A stretch of 12,008 nt of DNA from Caldivirga sp. UBA161 (GTDB taxonomy: Archaea > Thermoproteota > Thermoprotei > Thermoproteales > Thermocladiaceae): positions 1 through 12,008 of the forward strand of contig NZ_DAXS01000073.1 in NCBI RefSeq assembly GCF_002506515.1, in the 5' to 3' direction. The notes beneath the pieces were generated by a model. That model made no database searches. It worked only from the letters and a program-made list of their open reading frames with translations, and was not told where the DNA came from. Position numbers and translations under genes: made by a program. Each line of letters opens with the position of its first letter. The first letter of the stretch is position 1. This document shows, piece by piece, positions 6,865-12,008 of the stretch.

Positions 6865-7308
6865 ATGCCCATGTCTAACCAGCAGAATGATAATGAGATA
6901 GGGCCTGTTGAGGTTAACATACTCTTAACGCTAATTAGGCTTAATGGTAAGTGCTTGCAGAAGGATTTATGGAAAATGGCTGGAACCAATAGTAAGGTGG
7001 GTATACCTGCATTAAATAAGTTAATTAGAATGGGGCTTGTAACTAGGAGGAAGGTTAATGAGAAGATTTATGAAATTAAGTTAACCAGGAAGGGGCTTAG
7101 GGAAGCTAGGAAACTGGAGGCTAAGGCCAGTATAATACCTGAGGTTGACTTAAACCTCCTAGCCACAATACCCTGCTTCTACTGCCCCTATATATCATCA
7201 TGTGGCGTAGGCCATGAGAATTCCCCTGAAACCTGCGAGTTACTGGGTAATTGGCTATATAACTTAATTAAATTAAGAAGTACACTTAGTCAGGAGGGTG
7301 AAACCTAA
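6865..7308 (+). CDS. TFE-beta / RPC34-like transcription factor with FeS motif
   Basis: A 147-residue protein with one winged helix (residues 14-85: VEVNILLTLIRLNGKCLQKD, then TNSKVGIPALNKLIRMGLV and the wing VNEKIYEIKLT) followed by a cysteine domain. The cysteines are C104-x2-C107-x5-C113-x10-C124, within IPCFYCPYISSCGVGHENSP and TCELLGNW. This is the RPC34/hRPC39 C-terminal signature (CxxCPxxxxC...SPxxC...W), which in archaeal TFE-beta holds a 4Fe-4S cluster. TFE-beta pairs with TFE-alpha as the archaeal counterpart of TFIIE, helping open promoter DNA with RNA polymerase and TFB. Length fits the compact archaeal form. ATG 6871 is an alternative start two codons in. The match in Cys spacing plus SP and W makes a generic regulator unlikely. 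It lies between metG and rps6e, with its own promoter. Confidence 0.8.
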   Translation: MPMSNQQNDNEIGPVEVNILLTLIRLNGKCLQKDLWKMAGTNSKVGIPALNKLIRMGLVTRRKVNEKIYEIKLTRKGLREARKLEAKASIIPEVDLNLLATIPCFYCPYISSCGVGHENSPETCELLGNWLYNLIKLRSTLSQEGET

Positions 7309-7485
7309 TTAATGTGAGTTACATTACCTTACCTATCCCCCAGCATTTAATTAACACGTTTAAGTAAGTATTAGATGAAATCCAGGGTGGAGTACTGTTA
7401 ATTCTTAAACGCTACGCATTACCCTAGGGGAATGAGACTTTAAGTATGTGGTAAAGTTTAAAAAATAAGCATGTAACGTTGCGTA
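7309..7485 (+). other. Intergenic region before rps6e; only a promoter seen
   Basis: These 177 bases hold the TATA box of rps6e near the 3' end. No ORF of note, no tRNA and no convincing box C/D RNA was found in the rest. Confidence 0.5.
7453..7465 (+). promoter_or_regulatory. BRE/TATA box of rps6e
   Basis: The sequence aaagtttaaaaaa is centred (TATA part 7457-7465) 25 nt before ATG 7486, the typical leaderless spacing in this window. Confidence 0.6.
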
Positions 7486-7935
7486 ATGCCAACCTTTAAG
7501 CTAGTGCTGAGTGACCCAAGGAGCGGTAAGTCTAAGCAACTTGAAGTTAAGGATGAAGCGGCTCAGAGGTTAATAGGGTTGAGGATAGGGGATGTTTTTG
7601 ATGCTCAATTAATTAAGGAGATTATCGACCTACCACAGGGCTTTAAGATTAAGATAACTGGAGGCACTGGGTACGATGGGGCACCAATGCACCCAGGCAT
7701 AGAGGGGCCTGTGAAGAAGTACGCCCTCCTATCCGGTGAGCCAGGCTTTAGGCCTAAGAAGAGGGGGTTAAGGGTGAGGAGGTTAATTAGGGGTAACACT
7801 ATTAGTGACCAAATTGTCCAAGTTAACGCAGTCCTAGTTTACCCTGAGAATTGGGATAAGGAGCCTGTAATTCAGGTTAGTGGGGAAGCCAAGTCAGCTG
7901 AGGCTAAGGCCGAGGAAAAGGCTGAGGCAGCTTAA
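7486..7935 (+). CDS. rps6e: Ribosomal protein eS6
   Basis: Small-subunit ribosomal protein eS6, shared by archaea and eukaryotes. The conserved core is clear: MPTFKLVLSDPRSGKSKQLE (1-20), RLIGLRIGDVFDA (28-40), FKIKITGGTGYDGAPMHPGI (53-72), the basic block LLSGEPGFRPKKRGLRVRR (81-99) and RGNTISDQIVQVN (102-114). Residues after about 132 form an Ala/Glu/Lys tail (SGEAKSAEAKAEEKAEAA), a low-complexity extension of the sort common at ends of archaeal ribosomal proteins. The start at ATG 7486 agrees with both family length and promoter spacing. The gene stands alone, with its own promoter, and converges with the thioredoxin-like gene across a 17-bp gap. Confidence 0.97.
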   Translation: MPTFKLVLSDPRSGKSKQLEVKDEAAQRLIGLRIGDVFDAQLIKEIIDLPQGFKIKITGGTGYDGAPMHPGIEGPVKKYALLSGEPGFRPKKRGLRVRRLIRGNTISDQIVQVNAVLVYPENWDKEPVIQVSGEAKSAEAKAEEKAEAA

Positions 7936-7952
7936 TAAATATAATGAGTGTG

Positions 7953-8651
7953 TTAGCTACTTGACGCCTTATTAATTAACGCTATTACCTTACTATAGTT
8001 TAATGCATTAAGCCCAGCTAAGTAGCCTGCTATTGTGCCATTACCATAGGACACTATGACCATTGGTAGCACGGCACCTACTGCATTACTTCTTAGGGCA
8101 TTAAGCACTGTGGATGCGTTAACTATGTTAAGTGCCTGGGTTGCATTAAATAAACCCACGGGTATTTGAGAGCCGGTGCTGAACCATGATGCCGTAGCTA
8201 AGTAAACATTGGGTGGGGCAGTGCAATTAATGGTCTCCATACTGTAGTAGACGTTGGTCCATTGAGGTGGGGTTATGAACTGTAGGCCCATTATGGGGGA
8301 GCTCAGTAGAACCAGTATTACGTTTGATGAAGATGTTAAATTACTTAGTAGGCTGTAGGGTATGGTGCATTGCGTCGTGGGTGCTATGGTTATGAATATT
8401 GCCACTGGCTTAGTTCCATTGAAAACAAGGGGATTCATTAATGATGGCGTGGGGGTACTGTATGATGATATGTTAACAAGTGAGACACCTATTAATGAGA
8501 ATAAGTTGGGTTTAGCATTAGGTTGCTTATAGAGGAGGGTTGGGCCAATGTAAGCCACTATGAAGCCCACCTCAGCTATTGCAATAGCTATTATAGCCAC
8601 TATGAAGAGCCTCCTCTTCTTCCTACTTCCCCTACTCTTCTTCCTGGACAT
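7953..8651 (-). CDS. Membrane-anchored thioredoxin-fold-like protein
   Basis: A protein of 232 residues from ATG 8651 (243 from ATG 8684). It has a very basic N-terminus (MSRKKSRGSRKKRR), a membrane segment at 15-36 and a Ser/Thr/Asn-rich outside domain with several sequons (N60, N78, N104, N142, N179, N204, N218). The order of elements suggests a thioredoxin fold: strand VAIFITIAP (83-91), a single C95 where CxxC would begin (PTTQCTIP), a helix, strand VILVLLSSP (111-119), LPMVIVS (195-201) like the cis-Pro strand, and a final GYLAGLNALNYSKVIALI helix. A second cysteine, C143, might pair with C95. Function is unknown and the fold call is inference. ATG 8651 is preferred because a TATA box lies 26 nt before it, inside the longer reading. 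Confidence 0.65.
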   Translation of the reverse strand: MSRKKSRGSRKKRRLFIVAIIAIAIAEVGFIVAYIGPTLLYKQPNAKPNLFSLIGVSLVNISSYSTPTPSLMNPLVFNGTKPVAIFITIAPTTQCTIPYSLLSNLTSSSNVILVLLSSPIMGLQFITPPQWTNVYYSMETINCTAPPNVYLATASWFSTGSQIPVGLFNATQALNIVNASTVLNALRSNAVGAVLPMVIVSYGNGTIAGYLAGLNALNYSKVIALINKASSS

Positions 8652-8672
8652 TAGGTGAACGGTAAACTGGGA

Positions 8673-8684
8673 ATTAATAAGCAT
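8673..8684 (-). promoter_or_regulatory. TATA box of the thioredoxin-like gene
   Basis: Minus-strand atgcttattaat is centred about 26 nt before ATG 8651. Because it overlaps the ATG at 8684, it argues against that outer start. Confidence 0.5.
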
Positions 8685-8709
8685 TATTCACACAGGGAAT
8701 ACACCTACA

Positions 8710-9087
8710 TTAAAGCCCCCAGTAGGATGAGTATGATAATTCATGATTATAGATGCTCCTAAGCTCCTCGGCAAGCACCTTAAGCCCACTACAATCATTA
8801 ATGCAGCCGTAAGCCACCTCACCAGCCCTCTTCAATACATTAATAATCCTACTGAGGCAACTCGGCGTTAGGCAATTCTCCTCAGCCAATTGAAGCACCG
8901 CAAGTGCAAGGTGAAGCACGTACTGAAAGCTATTAACGTCCTCATCATTAAGCTCAGACTCATCATCTGCAATAATGTAGGTTAAGTTGAGTAAGCCACC
9001 AATCAGCTCCTTAAGCCTACGTGCATCAACACCATCATTGATGTTCATTAAGTACTTTGATAAGGTAAGCGTCTTAGCCTTAACCAC
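8710..9087 (-). CDS. Small helical protein with two cysteine pairs, unknown function
   Basis: I do not recognise this 125-residue protein. It looks all-helical, with no signal peptide or membrane segment: a helix at about 22-40 (DARRLKELIGGLLNLTYIIA), an acidic turn (DDESELNDED, 41-50), a hydrophobic helix 52-71, another at 78-93 and one at 101-114. Cysteines come in pairs: C72-x4-C77 and C95-x3-C99, one at each end of the third helix, which could form disulfides (frequent in thermophilic crenarchaeal cytosols) or bind metal. The start is GTG 9087, with a TATA box about 29 nt upstream. It follows trpC by 37 nt in the same direction, so it could be partly co-transcribed, but nothing ties it to tryptophan synthesis. 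It is probably a lineage-specific gene. Confidence 0.65.
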   Translation of the reverse strand: MVKAKTLTLSKYLMNINDGVDARRLKELIGGLLNLTYIIADDESELNDEDVNSFQYVLHLALAVLQLAEENCLTPSCLSRIINVLKRAGEVAYGCINDCSGLKVLAEELRSIYNHELSYSSYWGL

Positions 9088-9111
9088 TGAGCCTAATTTT
9101 AATCAACAAGG

Positions 9112-9120
9112 GCTTTTAAG
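9112..9120 (-). promoter_or_regulatory. TATA box of the four-cysteine protein gene
   Basis: Minus-strand gcttaaaag type sequence, centred about 29 nt before GTG 9087, lies just after the trpC stop codon. A second A/T-rich stretch (9095-9103) is too close to the start to be the preferred box. Confidence 0.4.
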
Positions 9121-9124
9121 CATT

Positions 9125-9871
9125 TCAACCAAGCTTCACGTCATGGAGCTCCCTAGCCAGGGCAGGATTCCTCATTAATGCTGTACCCACTAGAATAGCG
9201 TTAACACCCTCCCTAGCCAAAGCCTCAGCCTCACCCCTACCCTTAACACCACTTTCAGCAATTATTAAAACTCCCTTACCCCTAATAGCCCTAATTATGC
9301 CTATGCTCCTCTCAAGGGATACTGTTAAATCACCTAAATCCCTTGAATTAACGCCAATCATGAATTCAGGGTAATCCTTAGCTACATTAATGGCATCATT
9401 AATATTATCAACCTCTATAAGTGGTTCAAGCCCCCTACGCCTAACAGCATCAATAAGCCATCCAATATTGCCATTAAGTAGCCTATATATTACAAGGACT
9501 GCACTTGCACCATTATTGAAGGCCTCCTCAACCTGATACTCATGAATAACGAAGTCCTTGTAGAGTATAGGCTTATTAAATATTGAGGCAATCCTAATAA
9601 ATAAGGTGTTACCAGCGAAGAAGAATGGTTCAGTTAACACACTGAAGCCAGTGGCATACGGCGACACTTGATTAAAGTAATTGTATGCATCCAAGTCAAG
9701 CCTAATAACACCACTCGGGCTAACCCTCTTATACTCAGCAATTAAACCAACATAACCCTCACTATTCCTACCCTCAATAGCCTTAATTAGGCTAGGTGCC
9801 CTAGATACTTGCTTCCCCATTAACTTAACCCTAAGTTCAGTAAGCTTCTTAACATCATTAAGGAAATCCAT
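9125..9871 (-). CDS. trpC: Indole-3-glycerol-phosphate synthase
   Basis: TrpC closes the indole ring of CdRP to give indole-3-glycerol phosphate, the fourth step from chorismate to tryptophan, in the cytoplasm. The 248-residue TIM barrel is the usual size for the monofunctional archaeal enzyme. Motifs in order are LIAEYKRVSPSG (43-54), KPILYKDFVIHEYQVEEA (100-117), EPLIEVDN (149-156), IGVNSRDL (172-179), IIAESGV (203-209) and ILVGTALM near the end. Residues matching the Sulfolobus active site (E51, K53, K110, E159, N180, E210, S211) are E46, K48, K105, E153, N175, E206 and S207, all kept, so it should be active. A TATA box lies 26 nt before ATG 9871. No other trp gene is present within the window. 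Confidence 0.96.
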   Translation of the reverse strand: MDFLNDVKKLTELRVKLMGKQVSRAPSLIKAIEGRNSEGYVGLIAEYKRVSPSGVIRLDLDAYNYFNQVSPYATGFSVLTEPFFFAGNTLFIRIASIFNKPILYKDFVIHEYQVEEAFNNGASAVLVIYRLLNGNIGWLIDAVRRRGLEPLIEVDNINDAINVAKDYPEFMIGVNSRDLGDLTVSLERSIGIIRAIRGKGVLIIAESGVKGRGEAEALAREGVNAILVGTALMRNPALARELHDVKLG

Positions 9872-9891
9872 GAATAAGGAGCATTATGCGG

Positions 9892-9902
9892 TACTTTAAA
9901 TA
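9892..9902 (-). promoter_or_regulatory. TATA box of trpC
   Basis: Minus-strand gtatttaaagt is centred about 26 nt before ATG 9871, predicting a leaderless trpC message. I saw no obvious operator repeat or leader peptide between box and start. Confidence 0.55.
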
Positions 9903-9987
9903 CATTCATTAAAATATTAACCAGCAATTATTTCGCTTAGGAAATTATTTAGGGAATTGAATCTAGGATTTAAACACCATGCGTGGG

Positions 9988-10000
9988 AAAAGCTAAAAAG
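9988..10000 (+). promoter_or_regulatory. BRE/TATA box of tRNA-Glu
   Basis: The sequence aaaagctaaaaag is centred (TATA part 9992-10000) about 27 nt before the first tRNA base at 10023, so transcription should begin at or very close to the mature 5' end. Confidence 0.55.
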
Positions 10001-10022
10001 GCTAAGTGTAGGCTGGTCATAA

Positions 10023-10100
10023 GCCCCGGTCGTATAGCCCGGACAAGTATGCGGGCCTCTCGAGCCCGTGACCCGGGTTCAAATCCCGGCCGGGGCACCA
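10023..10100 (+). tRNA. tRNA-Glu (anticodon CUC), CCA encoded
   Basis: A complete cloverleaf can be drawn: acceptor GCCCCGG (10023-10029) with CCGGGGC (10090-10096), D arm 10032-10050 with an 11-base loop holding the GG pair, anticodon stem CGGGC/GCCCG (10052-10056 and 10064-10068), a 4-base variable region, and T arm CCGGG-TTCAAAT-CCCGG (10073-10089). The anticodon loop is CTCTCGA with CUC at 10059-10061, reading GAG for glutamate. A73 is followed by an encoded CCA (10098-10100). No intron is present, and the gene is contiguous rather than split or permuted. The D stem (GUAU/GUAU) contains only A-U and G-U pairs, weak for a thermophile, whereas all other stems are G/C-rich. Confidence 0.95.
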
Positions 10101-10208
10101 GTAAATGCGCATAACTACTATTGCTCAATTTTAAGGGCATGTTTCCGTGCTCTAATGCGTGATAGTGGTAAAATTAGTTTAAGAGGTTATGGCTATAGTG
10201 TATTTGAA

Positions 10209-10218
10209 AAGCTTAAAA
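10209..10218 (+). promoter_or_regulatory. BRE/TATA box of the 10243 gene
   Basis: The sequence aagcttaaaa, preceded by further A residues, is centred (TATA part 10211-10218) about 28 nt before ATG 10243. It predicts a leader of about two bases at most. Confidence 0.6.
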
Positions 10219-10242
10219 ACATGGTAATAGAAGAATAATATT

Positions 10243-11565
10243 ATGGATAAGAATAGAAGGCTTGCGCTAATTCTAATAGCAGACTTAGCCCTAGCTGGTG
10301 CTGGTTACTTAATAGTGAGGAATTTACCAACCTTAATAAGAGGTAGTTCAGAATTATTAAGGACGCCAACGACTTCAGTTAAACTGGAAGTTACTAAGGT
10401 TGAGGAAAGCTCAATGATCCTTAAGGGCAATTTAAATGGGCCAAGTTTCAGTATTTACCCTAATCAAGGCCTTGTACTCAATAATGACATGATTGCCTTC
10501 CAGTTAATACCAGGTTCCTCTGGAGATTACGCAGTACTGGTGGTTGATGGAAACGTGTACCTAATAGTGCCATCAATCTACCCACCAATAGGGCCCAATT
10601 TAAGTGATATAATAAAGCCTAATGTTGATTTAAGTAACATAACTGGTGCATCAAATGTAGGTGACTACATGGTCTTCGGAGGCGGAATGGAATGCTACGG
10701 AAGGGGCTCAATACCCTCACCCTGGTCGCCATGCGCCTACCCATGCGCTGCATATCAAGCATTCTACAATAGATTAACTGGTGGTTTAAATGTACTGGCT
10801 ATACCAGGTGGTAGTTGTGATAATAATAACATGACCTTCGCCGTTGAAGGTAATGAAAGTGATATATTGACCTTCGGTGGTGGTAATTACCCATCCTATG
10901 GTACCACTGGAGCTACCCATAGGACTGCTGTGAATTCAATAAAGGTTAAGGGATTAGAGCCGGCAATGTACACTACGATAGATGTTGTTGACTCAGTAGG
11001 TAATATGCTTAATAAATATAGGTTACCTGGACTTAGGGATGGCTCAGACATATACATGCTATTTCAGGTGGCTAACAGTAATACCTTGCTTCTCGAATAC
11101 GTTAACATCAGTGAACTATATGGTTCAATGCAGAATAACCCAAGTGTATTATGTACAGGTAAGCCAACTGTACAGCCAACTCCAGTTACCACATTGGCCA
11201 ATGACTTTAATGGTGATGCAATACCGGCCATGTGGCTAAGTAATGGTGAATTATACGTAACTTACCATAGTATTGATGATTCCATTAAGGTGGTGTCCAA
11301 TGAGGGTCACGTAGTAACCCTAGGTAAGGTACCGGTTACTCCATTCATAAAATACGTTAATAGTACACTATATGTAGGTTATAATATGATGGCTAATGGT
11401 AAGCCAATATTTGTGATCAATGCCTACGACCCGTATACAGGTGACCAATACGGCTCAGTGTCATTAAATGGATTAGGCTTCGTGGATATTAACGGCAAAG
11501 TATCAGTCTTCACAGGGTTAACGCAGGGTAGTAATGTTAAGATATATAAATTAGAAGTGGCCTAA
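10243..11565 (+). CDS. Membrane-anchored extracytoplasmic protein, propeller-like C-terminus
   Basis: I do not recognise the family. The 440-residue protein starts MDKNRR, then has a membrane segment at about 7-25 with no clear cleavage site, so a type II-like anchor with the rest outside is likely. Sequons occur at N119, N132, N196, N204, N288 and N373. The middle has a Gly/Cys-rich part: FGGGMECYGRG, with C151-x12-C164-x3-C168, then C192 and C304, suitable for disulfides. The C-terminal 120 residues carry repeated strands with turns such as NGELYVTYHS (334-343), NSTLYVGYNM (373-382), INAYDPYTGDQYGSV (392-406) and NGKVSVFTG (417-425), like PQQ/WD-type propeller blades; DFNGD (321-325) could bind calcium. 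These are resemblances only. It lies after tRNA-Glu with its own promoter. Enzyme activity is unsupported. Confidence 0.75.
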   Translation: MDKNRRLALILIADLALAGAGYLIVRNLPTLIRGSSELLRTPTTSVKLEVTKVEESSMILKGNLNGPSFSIYPNQGLVLNNDMIAFQLIPGSSGDYAVLVVDGNVYLIVPSIYPPIGPNLSDIIKPNVDLSNITGASNVGDYMVFGGGMECYGRGSIPSPWSPCAYPCAAYQAFYNRLTGGLNVLAIPGGSCDNNNMTFAVEGNESDILTFGGGNYPSYGTTGATHRTAVNSIKVKGLEPAMYTTIDVVDSVGNMLNKYRLPGLRDGSDIYMLFQVANSNTLLLEYVNISELYGSMQNNPSVLCTGKPTVQPTPVTTLANDFNGDAIPAMWLSNGELYVTYHSIDDSIKVVSNEGHVVTLGKVPVTPFIKYVNSTLYVGYNMMANGKPIFVINAYDPYTGDQYGSVSLNGLGFVDINGKVSVFTGLTQGSNVKIYKLEVA

Positions 11566-11882
11566 TTTAAGAAAGTGAAGTTAACATTATTGCAGAAGGC
11601 GCAGTGCCACCAGGATTAATAAAGGATCCACCACTTAATTAGCCTTAGCAGTAAAAGATGAAATAAACCTCTAAGCCAGCTTAACACTCAAGGCTTCAAC
11701 GAACCCCCAAAGATGAGGAGGGAGTTAATTAGTGGCGTGAGGGGCTCATACTGAAGGAGCCTTAAATTAATAGTGATTGAGTAAGTAACGGGTACTATAT
11801 TTGTTAAAATAATGGTTAACCTAATGTTGGAACTTCATTATTTGCAGGGGGAGCTGTATGGATCCTACCATGTTAATGCTTC
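11566..11882. other. 317 bp without a clear gene; possible remnants
   Basis: No ORF above about 25 codons looks real here. A short open stretch at 11571-11642 (+) reads NIIAEGAVPPGLIKDPPLN before a stop and has protein-like composition, possibly the tail of a decayed gene. A 5-bp GGCTC/GAGCC inverted repeat with a 9-base loop spans 11743-11761 but has no T-run after it. A 20-codon ORF at 11824-11886 has a TATA-like box at the right distance. None of these is convincing on its own. Confidence 0.4.
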
Positions 11883-12008
11883 TTAGTAAGGATTGCTTTC
11901 AAAGATCTTTTTAGCTTCATTAAGCATTTTCTTAACCTTCTCTGCCCCAATTTTCACGTAATCTAGGGTTAATTTTCCTTCATGAAACCCCCACACGTGT
12001 AGATCATA
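11883..12008 (-). CDS. C-terminal end of a probable PaREP1-family protein (partial)
   Basis: The last 41 codons and the stop of a minus-strand gene enter from beyond base 12008. The visible residues begin YDLHVWGFHEGKLTLDYVKI and continue into an amphipathic Lys-rich helix (GAEKVKKMLNEAKKIFE) ending SNPY. The pattern LH-x4-FHEG-x-L, followed by a single long helix, matches what I remember of the C-terminus of PaREP1 proteins, small helical proteins abundant in Thermoproteales such as Pyrobaculum and thought to be related to the HEPN fold. Their function is poorly known. It could equally be a different HEPN-like protein. The frame is open to the window edge, and the stop at 11883-11885 is followed by non-coding sequence. 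Coding status is fairly sure; the family is tentative. Confidence 0.55.
   Translation of the reverse strand, partial: YDLHVWGFHEGKLTLDYVKIGAEKVKKMLNEAKKIFESNPY

Noticed and set aside
7370..7440. Possible box C/D guide RNA
   Set aside because: A gatgaaa resembling box C is present, but I found no matching CTGA D and D' boxes at normal spacing. The similar gatgagg...ctga at 11712-11754 also lacks convincing internal boxes.
10080..11620. Integrated element using tRNA-Glu as attachment site
   Set aside because: No direct repeat of the tRNA 3' end and no integrase gene is seen downstream; gccaccagga near 11605 matches the tRNA end too poorly to count.
11743..11761. Hairpin terminator GGCTC/GAGCC
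   Set aside because: Only five Watson-Crick pairs and no following T-run; archaeal terminators are usually T-rich rather than hairpin-based, and it lies about 180 nt past the nearest stop codon.

Overview
The window looks like a chromosomal segment of a thermophilic crenarchaeon, most likely of the Thermoproteales (Caldivirga/Vulcanisaeta-like; genus inferred, not proven). The basis is an archaeal tRNA-Glu with encoded CCA, archaeal/eukaryotic information-processing proteins (Pcc1, eS6, a TFE-beta/RPC34-like factor, archaeal MetRS), an archaeal HflX, and A/T-rich BRE+TATA boxes centred about 25-29 nt before most start codons. That spacing is the signature of leaderless transcription. The one clear Shine-Dalgarno site precedes the internal operon gene pcc1.

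Layout. 1-204 (-): 5' part of an aldo/keto reductase, divergent from a two-gene operon (289-1525, +) encoding a COG1340-type coiled-coil protein and the KEOPS subunit Pcc1. pcc1 overlaps tail-to-tail with hflX (-, ends 1503). Then, all on the minus strand, come hflX, a winged-helix regulator with a Cys cluster, and a membrane-anchored, sequon-rich PQQ-type beta-propeller (3469-4908). From 5023 the plus strand carries metG, a TFE-beta-like winged-helix/FeS factor and rps6e. These converge on a minus-strand block read as trpC (9871-9125), a four-cysteine helical orphan, and an anchored thioredoxin-fold-like protein (8651-7953). tRNA-Glu(CUC) at 10023-10100 and an anchored extracytoplasmic protein (10243-11565) follow on the plus strand. 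After a 317-bp stretch without a clear gene, the window ends in the C-terminus of a probable PaREP1-family protein (-).

How they fit together. Most genes are dispersed housekeeping functions: tRNA t6A modification (Pcc1), aminoacylation (MetRS, tRNA-Glu), ribosome (eS6), transcription initiation (TFE-beta), ribosome-associated GTPase (HflX) and tryptophan synthesis (TrpC). Three unlinked genes encode proteins with one N-terminal membrane segment and an outside domain rich in Asn-x-Ser/Thr sequons, so they probably contribute to the cell surface. I see no transposon, CRISPR array, integrase or defence island, and no convincing multi-gene undescribed system. The most interesting points are molecular: an HflX P-loop lacking the conserved Asn, a propeller whose six consecutive repeat motifs each carry a sequon at the same place, two winged-helix proteins sharing a C-x2-C-P-x4-C motif, and start sites that the promoter spacing would revise.
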